DNA from: DATAJX01 sp964601735
Lineage (GTDB): Bacteria; Pseudomonadota; Alphaproteobacteria; UBA2136; UBA6156
Direction of reading: 5' to 3'
Assembly: GCA_964601735.1 (NCBI GenBank)
Contig: CAZROO010000023.1
Location: 1 to 14,569, forward strand
DNA: 14,569 nucleotides
Shown: one piece after another, positions 1-6,670 of the stretch
Numbering within the stretch: the first letter of the stretch is position 1
Layout of the letters: each line of letters starts with the position of its first letter
Translations under genes and position numbers: made by a program
Notes under the pieces: generated by a model
Told to the model about the DNA's origin: nothing
Databases searched by the model: none
Seen by the model: the letters and a program-made list of their open reading frames with translations, nothing else

Positions 1-157
1 GCGGGGCGACCTTCGCTTCACTTAACGCGATGGCGATGGCCTGCTTGCGGCTTTTGACCTTGGGGTGTTTACCTTTGCCGCCTTTAAGTTTTCCGGCTTT
101 GAATTCGCCCATCACTTTTTTGACCTTGCGTTGCTGGCTGGCGGTTTCTTTAGGCAT
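1..157 (-). CDS. DUF6496-like small basic protein, 3' end cut by window edge
   Basis: Reading leftwards from an ATG at 157 gives 52 residues that run off the window. The protein starts MPKETASQQRKVKKVMGEF and continues through a Lys/Gly-rich stretch to KSRKQAIAIALSEAK. This pattern (KVxKVMxEFKxGKLK, then SRKQAIAIxLSEA) is what I know from the short DUF6496 family, usually about 60-100 aa and of unknown function; the assignment is from memory. The high Lys content suggests a nucleic-acid-binding or nucleoid-type role, which is inference. A GGGAG ribosome-binding site lies about 9 bases before the ATG and supports this start. The gene is oriented like the HNH and glyS genes, 74 bases downstream of the HNH stop. 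Confidence 0.7.
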   Translation of the reverse strand, partial: MPKETASQQRKVKKVMGEFKAGKLKGGKGKHPKVKSRKQAIAIALSEAKVAP

Positions 158-231
158 GTGATTTATCTCCCGGTTGTGGCGTTTTTTGAGAGTCAGGGTA
201 GGGCGGTGGGATTAAAAAATCTGTTAGGGCT

Positions 232-873
232 TTAAGCGAAGCGTTCGAGGCCGTCCCAAGTGGAGGGTTGGGGCGGGATGCTGCGCGGGTCGATAAGGCC
301 GAATTCCTCAAGGCTGGTTTCCATTTTGGCGCAGTTGCAGGGTTGGCAGGCGATGATCATGTTGTCGAGCGTGTTGGTGCCGCCGTAGCTGTGCGGAATG
401 ACGTGGTCGTAGGTGAGCCACATGGCCTGAAAGGCCGCGTGTTGTTCGGCGTTTTTACGGCCCCAGCGCACTTCGGGGTACACGGCTTTCATGCGCTTGC
501 GCACGTCGGCGGTGATGAGTGGGATGCCGCAGTAGCGGCAGGTGCGACCATCACGGGCGATGAGGGCTGCCATTTCAGCCCTGGTGGGCATGCGTAAGGG
601 AATGCGTTGGGCCATGGGCAGTAGCGGCAGGCTGCTGGCGATGGCGCGGAGGCGATGGACGCTTTCGGTTTTAGGGCCCCAAAGGGCTTCGGTCCAAGCG
701 CGGATGGAAGGCATATCGGCTTCGGCGATCAGGTGTGAGGCCTTGGCATGGTCGCCTGCCAGGTGGGCGTCCACGGCCTGGGAGAGGAGCCGGGCCGCCA
801 GCGCGATTTCGGGCACCGGCGCCAGCATGCAGCGGCGGGGTGCCCAAAAATCGTCGGGCGGCGTTGCGGCCAT
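232..873 (-). CDS. HNH endonuclease family protein
   Basis: This 213-aa protein carries an HNH nuclease domain in its C-terminal half. Visible elements are a first zinc knuckle CRYC (C112, C115), the core DHVIPHSYGG with D156-H157, N171, and a second knuckle CQPCN (C176, C179, N180). HNH domains use this beta-beta-alpha-metal fold to cleave DNA, and the four Cys suggest a structural zinc. About 30 residues between the first CxxC and the DH core form a longer insert than in minimal HNH domains. The N-terminal 100 residues are helical-looking and not recognised. The start ATG (873-871) overlaps the glyS stop in a TAATG arrangement, so it is probably translationally coupled to glyS. No restriction, toxin or phage partner is adjacent, so the biological role is unknown. 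Confidence 0.85.
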   Translation of the reverse strand: MAATPPDDFWAPRRCMLAPVPEIALAARLLSQAVDAHLAGDHAKASHLIAEADMPSIRAWTEALWGPKTESVHRLRAIASSLPLLPMAQRIPLRMPTRAEMAALIARDGRTCRYCGIPLITADVRKRMKAVYPEVRWGRKNAEQHAAFQAMWLTYDHVIPHSYGGTNTLDNMIIACQPCNCAKMETSLEEFGLIDPRSIPPQPSTWDGLERFA

Positions 874-2127
874 TAACCGCGGATGAGTTTGGTCAGGCGG
901 TTTTCCAGCTCGCTCACCGGCACGCGCTCTTGCTGCATGGTGTCGCGGTCGCGGAGGGTGACCGTGGCGTTTTCCAGGCTTTCAAAATCGACCGTGATGC
1001 ACAGCGGCGTACCGGCTTCATCGTGCTTGCGGTAGGCCTTGCCGATGTTGCCGGAGTTCTCCAGCAGCACGCGGCCGAGGCCGAGTTTTTGCAGCGTGTT
1101 CTTAATATCCGTCGCGAGTTGCACGAGCTTGTCGTCGTTACGCTTGAGCGGAATAACGGCGGCCTTGAAGGGGGCCATGTGAGGCTTGAACCTGAGGACG
1201 GTGCGGGTGCGTTTTTCGCCGGTCTTTTCGTCGGTGCCCAAATCCTCTTCGTGGTAGGCCTCGTTGAGCACGGCGAGGACGCCGCGTTCGACACCGGCGG
1301 AGGGTTCGATGACAAACGGCACGTACCAGCCTTTGCCTTCTTCGAACACTGCGAGCTTGGCGGTGCTGTCCTTGTTCTCGTGCACCTTGGCGGTGATGTT
1401 CAGCTCGCTCTGGTGGCGGGTGTGGTTACCGAGGTCGTAGTCGGTGCGGTTGGCGATGCCTTCGATTTCATCGTGGCCGTGGGGGTATTCGTATTCAAGG
1501 TCGAACGTGCGTTTGCTGTAGTGGGCGAGGTCGNNNNNNNNNNNNNNNNNNNNNNNNNNNNNNNNNNNNNNNNNNNNNNNNNNNNNNNNNNNNNNNNNNN
1601 NNNNNNNNNNNNNNNNNNNNNNNNNNNNNNNNNTTGCGGCCGGTGGTGTCGAGCACGTTTTTGAAGTTCATGAAAATGTGCTGGGCGGTTTCGGGGCGCA
1701 GGTAGACGGTGCTGGCGCTATCCTCGCTCGGGCCGAACTGCATCTTGAACATCATGTTGAAGGCGCGGGGCTCCATGAGGTCTTTGCTGCCGCAGTTTTC
1801 GCAGACCGTCGGATCCTTCATTTTATCGGTGCGCATGCGGGCCTTGCACTTGCGGCACTCGGTGAGGGGGTCGTTAAAGGTGTCGACGTGGCCGCTTTGC
1901 TTGAAGGTAACGGCCGGGCCGATGATGGAACTATCGATGCCTTCCATGTCGTCGCGCTCGTAGACCATCGCGCGCCACCAGGCGGCCTTGAGGTTGTTTT
2001 TGAGCTCGACGCCGAGGGGGCCGAAATCGTACAGGCCTTTCATGCCGCCGTAGATGTCGGCGCTTTGAAAGATGAAGCCGCGGCGCTGGGCCAGCGATAC
2101 GAGGTCGGACATGTCTTTGGCGGGCAT
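873..2127 (-). CDS. glyS: Glycyl-tRNA synthetase, single-chain (alpha2) class II type, interrupted by assembly gap
   Basis: The enzyme charges tRNA-Gly with glycine. Before the gap, 164 N-terminal residues show the class II start (RRGFIFQSADIYGG, then YDFGPLGVELKNN), a zinc-ribbon insertion with C91/C94 and C109/C112, and RPETAQ (144-149). After the gap come about 220 residues beginning DLAHYSKRTFDLEYEYPHG, then EGIANRTDYDL, PSAGVERG (motif 3 arginine) and the anticodon-binding domain, ending KLIRG. Together this is the eukaryote/archaea/Thermus-like homodimeric GlyRS, normally about 450-500 aa. Motif 2 lies in the gap. The two halves do not join in frame over exactly 100 bases, so the N run is nominal and about 80 codons are probably absent. 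The start at 2127 has AAGGAA 7 bases upstream; a second Met at residue 6 is less likely. The downstream HNH gene overlaps the stop. Confidence 0.95.
1534..1633. other. Assembly gap (100 N) inside glyS
   Basis: There are exactly 100 N. The flanking glyS reading frames leave 1 and 2 bases at the edges, which does not give a multiple of three with 100, so the length is a placeholder. Comparison with the known order of GlyRS motifs suggests roughly 240 bases are missing, including the motif 2 region. Confidence 0.95.
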
Positions 2128-2246
2128 GGGTAATTCCTTTAATTTAATTTCTGGTGGTTAGTAGCTTAGAAATGGAGAAAGAACAAGAATATGGCCTAAC
2201 GGCCACCACCGAGACGACCTTGGAAGCGTCGGATTTGCATGAGGTT

Positions 2247-2275
2247 AGAATAAGCGATTTGAGATGTGTTGACAA
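2247..2275 (-). promoter_or_regulatory. Sigma70-type promoter for glyS-HNH
   Basis: On the minus strand, TTGTCA (2275-2270) and TATTCT (2252-2247) are separated by 17 bases. They match the consensus at 5/6 and 4/6 positions and lie about 120 bases before the glyS ATG, giving a leader of roughly 110 bases. The -35 hexamer overlaps a plus-strand TTGACA at 2269-2274, but I see no good -10 element on the plus strand at 16-18 bases. Confidence 0.5.
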
Positions 2276-2334
2276 GTTATTGGGATAATTGCAGTTTGCG
2301 GCATCTGTCACGCGCCAACCTTGGAGGATTGCGC

Positions 2335-2793
2335 ATGAACCGAACCATCGCGAGTTTGATTTTTTACACCTCGGCTGTCGATATTGGGCTGGAGAAGATG
2401 AGTCACACGGTTTTTCTCAACCTGAATTACATGGCCGACGTGAAAGGGCATTACAGCCTGATTGGCGTTTTATTCAATGGTGGGGGGCAGCATATTGACC
2501 CCCGCGATATTGCCAAACGGGCGGCCATCATCGGCCAAGTACCGAGGGTTTTTCAGCTGGAGAAGCGTTATGCACGCGAGCAAGACTACGCTCTGCGCGT
2601 TGCCATAACACCTCTGCGCAAGGCCATCACCCAGGCCATAGGCCTCTATACCCTGTTGTACTTTGATGGGTGGGGGAATGCTCATTCCTACCATTATCGA
2701 TTGGAAGAGCGCACCGAAGTACGTCCGCTGGTGCAATTGATGTGGGATGGCAAGGAACTGGTGCCGCCAGAATTTTTGAAGCGGGCGGCCTGA
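2335..2793 (+). CDS. Hypothetical protein, 152 aa
   Basis: I do not recognise this protein. It starts MNRTIASLIFYTSAVDIG and ends PPEFLKRAA. It has no obvious signal peptide, membrane segment or catalytic motif. The composition is globular, with a moderately aromatic middle (LYTLLYFDGWGNAHSYHY). The reading frame is open upstream to 2266, but TTGGAGGATT sits 4-13 bases before the ATG at 2335 and makes that the best start. The gene is monocistronic: it faces away from glyS and is followed 20 bases later by a terminator hairpin. The clear ribosome-binding site, terminator and length argue that it is a real gene. Confidence 0.7.
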   Translation: MNRTIASLIFYTSAVDIGLEKMSHTVFLNLNYMADVKGHYSLIGVLFNGGGQHIDPRDIAKRAAIIGQVPRVFQLEKRYAREQDYALRVAITPLRKAITQAIGLYTLLYFDGWGNAHSYHYRLEERTEVRPLVQLMWDGKELVPPEFLKRAA

Positions 2794-2812
2794 ACTTTTT
2801 TGCGAGTGGCGG

Positions 2813-2837
2813 ATGCCCCCTTAACCGGGGGCATTTT
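2813..2837 (+). terminator. Intrinsic terminator after the 152-aa gene
   Basis: ATGCCCCC (2813-2820) pairs perfectly with GGGGGCAT (2827-2834) across a six-base loop, followed by a short T run. The T tract is only four bases counting the stem end, so efficiency is uncertain. Confidence 0.6.
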
Positions 2838-2935
2838 GCTTGTTTATTGCTGCGTCAGGGGGTTGGCGGGCAGGGGCCGCTTATGCCAGTATGCGGCACG
2901 ATTTTTGAGAGAGTTTGCAAGGGAATGAATTGCAC

Positions 2936-4213
2936 ATGTTAGCCGAAGACAAACAACTGCTCTGGCGCTTTAGCGCCGCCACGCTGGGCATGGCCCTGCC
3001 GCTGGTTCTGATTGGCCGCGGCGTGATGTTCGCGCTGATTATCGTGGGGATTCTGACCGGGCTGGCCGCCACCAAGGGCGAGAGCCTGCGCGTGACCGTG
3101 CGGCTGATGAGCCAGAGCTGGATGTTGCTGGCGATTATCGCCCTGCTGGCCAGCACGCTGCTGGGTGCCGGGCTGGGCATTAACGTGGACATGGCTTTCC
3201 ATAAATGGGTGGAAGTGCTGAGCGTGGTGGTGGGCAGCGGGCTGCTGTTTTTCACCCTGCGCGAAATGCCGGGACAGTACGTGGAGCTGCTGCTCAAGTC
3301 GCTGGCGATATCCGGTTTTGTGATGATGGGCTTGGCCAGCGTGGATGCGTTGCTCAACGACCAACGTCTGGGCGCCGCCCTGCATGGCGCGCGCATGGCC
3401 GTCAACCCGTACCGGCTCAATACCTTTTCTGGCGTGCTGGCGGTGATTCTGCCGTACATTTGGGCGCGGCTGCTGATTAAAACCCGCGAGGGCGAGCCGT
3501 TTGCGCAGCGGATTTCGCTGCCCGCCGTGCTGTTCAGCATTTTTTGCCTGCTGCTGTGCGGCGGCCGGGCCGGATGGGTCGGCGGCGCGCTGGGCGGCGT
3601 GACGTTTATTTGGCTGCTGGCGGCCCGTCACCGCGTAGTGCTGCATGCGCGCGAATGGCTTTTGGGTGCGTTGGCGGTTATCGCCGGGCTGGCGGCCTAC
3701 GGCCTTGCCAGCGGCTGGCAGTTTATGTGGGGCCGCGTGTGGATGGTGGAGGAAGGCGGCCGTGGCCCGATGAGCGGCCGGCTGGAAGTGTGGAACAGCG
3801 CCATCAACCATTTGGGGCATGACGTATTTTTGGGCATTGGCTTGCAAAACTATCGCTTTTTGAATGGCGCGGTTGATGTGCACCCGCACAACTGGCTGAT
3901 TCAAATGCTGCTGGAGACCGGGATTATCGGCACCGCACTGTTTCTGGTGGTTCTGGGCATGATTGCCTGGCGCTTTTGGCAGTTTGCCCGCAACAACATT
4001 TACGGCGTGGCTGCTTTTTCCAGCCTGCTGGCTTTTCTTGTGACCGGACTGGCGAATACCAGCATCGTTAATGTATGGTGGCTGACGTTTTTTGCCTTCA
4101 CCAGCACGCTGGGTTGGCGTGTGGCGTGGGGCGGGCCGGACGTGGCCACCCGCCGCCGCAAGCGGTTGCTGCCGCGCCGGGCATTGGTGCCCACGGGTGC
4201 GCGCCGGAAATAA
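2936..4213 (+). CDS. O-antigen ligase/polymerase family membrane protein (Wzy/WaaL-like)
   Basis: This 425-aa protein is almost entirely hydrophobic, with about ten membrane segments starting at the N-terminus (ATLGMALPLVLIGRGVMFAL). The key signature is the periplasmic loop and following helix HPHNWLIQMLLETGIIG, with H316-P-H318-N319, typical of the Wzy_C/O-antigen ligase superfamily (PF04932). Such proteins transfer or polymerise undecaprenyl-linked glycans at the periplasmic face of the inner membrane; WaaL-type ligase and Wzy-type polymerase cannot be told apart here. The ATG at 2936 is preferred. In-frame TTG codons at 2915 and 2930 are alternatives; AAGGGA at 2919-2924 would suit 2930 slightly better in spacing. 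The C-terminus is a cytoplasmic Arg-rich tail (RRRKRLLPRR). A glycosyltransferase gene follows 31 bases later, likely in the same operon. Confidence 0.85.
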   Translation: MLAEDKQLLWRFSAATLGMALPLVLIGRGVMFALIIVGILTGLAATKGESLRVTVRLMSQSWMLLAIIALLASTLLGAGLGINVDMAFHKWVEVLSVVVGSGLLFFTLREMPGQYVELLLKSLAISGFVMMGLASVDALLNDQRLGAALHGARMAVNPYRLNTFSGVLAVILPYIWARLLIKTREGEPFAQRISLPAVLFSIFCLLLCGGRAGWVGGALGGVTFIWLLAARHRVVLHAREWLLGALAVIAGLAAYGLASGWQFMWGRVWMVEEGGRGPMSGRLEVWNSAINHLGHDVFLGIGLQNYRFLNGAVDVHPHNWLIQMLLETGIIGTALFLVVLGMIAWRFWQFARNNIYGVAAFSSLLAFLVTGLANTSIVNVWWLTFFAFTSTLGWRVAWGGPDVATRRRKRLLPRRALVPTGARRK

Positions 4214-4244
4214 GAAGTCGTTAGAGTAGGAGTTTTTTTAAAAA

Positions 4245-5405
4245 ATGGTCGTTGTTTCTCCGGTTAGACCCGTTGCGCGTCAGCCGTTGCGGCTCATGCA
4301 CCTGATTGCCAGTGCCGAGGCAGGCGGGGCCGAACAGTTTTTCCTTCGCCTGATGGTGGCGCTGGCGCGGCGGCCCGAGGACGCGCTGATTTATCCGGTG
4401 GTGCGCGCGGGCAGCTGGCTGGATACCGAGTTGCGGCGGGTGGGTATTCGGCACGAAACTGCCGGTTTTAGCGGGCTACTGCCGATGTTTACCCGCCGCA
4501 AGGTGGCGAGGCTGGCGCGGGCGTGGCGGCCCAACGTCATCACCAGCTGGATGAAGCGGGCCTCGGTGTGTACGCCCGCGGTGACGCTGGAAGTCGAGAA
4601 GCTTGAGGACGGCAAAAAGAAGGTATTGAAGCGCGGCGTGCCGACGGTGGGGCGTCTGGGCGGTTATTACGACCTGAAGTATTTTAAGGGCCATGTGCGG
4701 CACCTGGTGTGCAATACGCCGGACATCTGCCACTGGGCACGCGAACAGGGGTGGTCTGGCGACTACGTGGATTACCTGCCTAATTTTGTGCCCATGCCGG
4801 TGCCGGGCTGGCGTAACAACCGGGGCGAAATGCGCAGCTACCTGAAGCTTCCGCCCAACTGCTTTTTGCTGATGATGGCGGGCCGGTTGCACGCCGTGAA
4901 GGGCGTAGACCTTGCAATTGAGGCGCTGGCGCGGCTGGATGCGCGGTTCCATTTGCTGCTGGTGGGGGGCGGGCCCGAGGAGGCCAAGCTGAAAGCCCTG
5001 GCGGCCAAGCTGAAGGTGGCTGACCGCATCCACTGGGTGGGTTGGCAGGCCAATATCAGTGGTTGGGTTAGCGCTGTCGACGCGTGGCTGGTGCCCTCTC
5101 GCGACGAGCCGCTGGGCAACACCGTGCTGGATGCCTGGGCTCACGGCGTGCCGGTGATTGCCAGCCGCACCAAGGGGCCGCTGCACCTGATTGAGCATGG
5201 CCTTAATGGACGCCTGGCCACCACCGGCAGTGTGGCCGACCTGGCAAACGAGATTCAGGAACTGGGCGACCGGCGGGTGCTGGGCATGCAGCTTTCCAAC
5301 GGCGGGTTGAACACCTGGCGGCAGAAGTTCAGCGAAGATGTGGTGGTGGAGCAATGGCTGGAATACTATGAAAGATTAGCAAAAGACGAGGCTTCGTATG
5401 AGTGA
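4245..5405 (+). CDS. GT4-family glycosyltransferase (GT-B fold)
   Basis: This 386-aa protein has the architecture of a family 4 retaining glycosyltransferase. The N-terminal acceptor domain begins with a first strand and glycine loop (LMHLIASAEAGGAEQF, about 17-32). The C-terminal nucleotide-sugar domain has AGRLHAVKG (212-220), a GGGPEE turn (241-246), and the EX7E-type region from E288 (EPLGNTVLDAWAHGVPVIAS). It probably adds a sugar to a lipopolysaccharide core or O-chain; donor and acceptor are unknown. A strongly charged 16-residue stretch (116-131, EVEKLEDGKKKVLKRG) looks like an insertion in the N-terminal domain. TAGGAG lies about 12 bases before the ATG. It is close behind the ligase gene, and its last 8 bases overlap the xseB start. 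Confidence 0.88.
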   Translation: MVVVSPVRPVARQPLRLMHLIASAEAGGAEQFFLRLMVALARRPEDALIYPVVRAGSWLDTELRRVGIRHETAGFSGLLPMFTRRKVARLARAWRPNVITSWMKRASVCTPAVTLEVEKLEDGKKKVLKRGVPTVGRLGGYYDLKYFKGHVRHLVCNTPDICHWAREQGWSGDYVDYLPNFVPMPVPGWRNNRGEMRSYLKLPPNCFLLMMAGRLHAVKGVDLAIEALARLDARFHLLLVGGGPEEAKLKALAAKLKVADRIHWVGWQANISGWVSAVDAWLVPSRDEPLGNTVLDAWAHGVPVIASRTKGPLHLIEHGLNGRLATTGSVADLANEIQELGDRRVLGMQLSNGGLNTWRQKFSEDVVVEQWLEYYERLAKDEASYE

Positions 5406-5613
5406 GCAGAAAACCTTTGAGAATGTGATGGGCGAGCTGGCAGCCCTGGTGCGCAAGCTGGAAGGCCATGACGTGTCGCTGGATGAGGGCCTCAAGGCTT
5501 ACGGCGACGGCATGAAGTTGGTGGAACAGGCGCGCGAACTGCTTAAAGGCTATGAGATGAAGGTGGAAAAAATCATTTCTGCCGGTGGTGAGACCGAGCC
5601 CTTTGAAGGGTGA
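5398..5613 (+). CDS. xseB: Exodeoxyribonuclease VII small subunit
   Basis: This 71-aa protein shows the family pattern: TFENVMGELAALVRKLE, then a helix with DVSLDEGLKAYGDGM and a C-terminal helix LVEQARELLKGYEMKVEKI. XseB forms a helical hairpin, several copies of which bind each XseA large subunit to make exonuclease VII, a single-strand-specific nuclease in DNA repair. Length and sequence are normal for the family. The start overlaps the glycosyltransferase stop in ATGAGTGA, indicating translational coupling. xseB directly before ispA is a widespread order in proteobacteria. xseA is not in the window. Confidence 0.96.
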   Translation: MSEQKTFENVMGELAALVRKLEGHDVSLDEGLKAYGDGMKLVEQARELLKGYEMKVEKIISAGGETEPFEG

Positions 5614-5641
5614 CAGGGTTACAGGATTGCAGGGTTATAGG
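5613..5641 (+). repeat. Degenerate 8-mer tandem repeat between xseB and ispA
   Basis: Successive units ACAGGGTT, ACAGGATT, GCAGGGTT and the partial ATAGG follow each other without spacing, starting inside the xseB stop codon. The array fills most of the short intergenic space just before the ispA ribosome-binding region. Confidence 0.7.
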
Positions 5642-5657
5642 CAGAAGAAACAAGAAG

Positions 5658-6590
5658 ATGGGTAATTTAAAGTTAAGCGCCGACGAGCAAAAGCAGTTTA
5701 ATAGCTGGGTAAACCGCGTGGCTACCGCCACCGACGATGTACTCGCCGAGGCACTGCCGCGGAGTGGTACCCGGCTGCCCGAAGACCGGTTGTGGGAATG
5801 CATGCGCTACAGCGTATTTTCCGGCGGCAAGCGGTTGCGTCCGGCGCTGATTCATGGTGCCTACGCGTTATGCGGCGGCAAGAAAGCCGGGAGCGCGGCG
5901 CATGCCGCCGCCGCGATGGAGATGATTCACGTCTACTCGCTCATCCAGGACGATTTGCCGTGCATGGACAATGACGACATCCGCCACGGCGTGGCGACCG
6001 CGCACAAGAAGTTTGATGAAGCCACCGCGCTAATGGCCAGTGACGGCTTGCAGGCCAGTGCGTTTGAGGTTTTGGCCGGTAAGGAATTACATGAAGATGC
6101 TGACGTAAGATGTGAACTTGTAAAACTTTATGCCAATGCAATGGGTGCGCTGGGGATGGTGGCCGGGCAGATGGTGGACATGGAATGGGAATGGAAAAAG
6201 ACTGAGGTGACGCGGGCCGACCTGGCGCGGCTGAGCCATTTGAAAACCGGCGCTCTCATCCATGCCAGCGTGCTGGGCGGCGCGGCGCTGGCCGGGGCCG
6301 ATGCGGGCCTGCGCCGGGCGCTGACCGCGTATGCGAGTGGGCTGGGGCTGGCGTACCAGATTCATAACGACGTGCTCGACGCGGAAGGCGAAACCGAAGT
6401 GACCGGCAAGCAGAAGGGCAAGGATGCTTCGGCGGGCAAGCGCACGTTTGTGACGGTTTTAGGATTGGACGCCGCCAAGAAGCAGGCGCTGGCCGAGGCC
6501 CAGGCGGCGCTGGATGCGCTGGAGGAGTTCGGGGAGGAGGCTGATCCGTTACGGTGGTTGGTGCGGTATGGGGTGACGCGGGAAAAGTAA
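5658..6590 (+). CDS. ispA: Polyprenyl synthase, farnesyl-diphosphate-synthase type
   Basis: This 310-aa enzyme condenses allylic diphosphates with isopentenyl diphosphate. Family marks are GGKRLRPAL (57-64), the first Asp-rich motif DDLPCMD (98-104) with the bacterial four-residue spacing, LKTGAL (196-201), and the second Asp-rich region YQIHNDVLD (233-241). Length fits IspA (about 295-310 aa). The second motif reads N237-D-V-L-D241 rather than the usual DDxxD, so one Mg-binding aspartate is an asparagine. The product is most likely C15, but geranylgeranyl specificity cannot be excluded. The ATG at 5658 is used; a GTG at 5610 is in frame but precedes the repeat array. The usual alphaproteobacterial neighbour dxs is absent downstream. 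Confidence 0.92.
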   Translation: MGNLKLSADEQKQFNSWVNRVATATDDVLAEALPRSGTRLPEDRLWECMRYSVFSGGKRLRPALIHGAYALCGGKKAGSAAHAAAAMEMIHVYSLIQDDLPCMDNDDIRHGVATAHKKFDEATALMASDGLQASAFEVLAGKELHEDADVRCELVKLYANAMGALGMVAGQMVDMEWEWKKTEVTRADLARLSHLKTGALIHASVLGGAALAGADAGLRRALTAYASGLGLAYQIHNDVLDAEGETEVTGKQKGKDASAGKRTFVTVLGLDAAKKQALAEAQAALDALEEFGEEADPLRWLVRYGVTREK

Positions 6591-6653
6591 TCGGTCAGCG
6601 GTCATCGGCTAACCCTGTATCGCACCGATAACTGATTACCGATAACGGATGAC
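6591..6653. repeat. Two 7-mer repeat tracts in inverted orientation after ispA
   Basis: The segment 6625-6653 reads as CCGATAA, CTGATTA, CCGATAA, CGGATGA and a trailing C. The segment 6591-6612, read on the minus strand, gives the same kind of unit (CCGATGA, CCGCTGA, CCGA). A 12-base spacer separates them, so the transcript could fold on itself. The element fills the ispA-ELM1 gap directly after the ispA stop. Confidence 0.6.
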
Positions 6654-6670
6654 ATGTTAAGGTTATTGAA

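Noticed and set aside
735..1664. Long open frame antisense to glyS and the HNH gene
   Set aside because: It is a GC-codon shadow of real genes, crosses the N gap and has no family resemblance.
2269..2297. Plus-strand promoter for the 152-aa gene from TTGACA at 2269
   Set aside because: No acceptable -10 element at 16-18 bases; the hexamer is better explained as the overlapping -35 element of the glyS promoter on the other strand.
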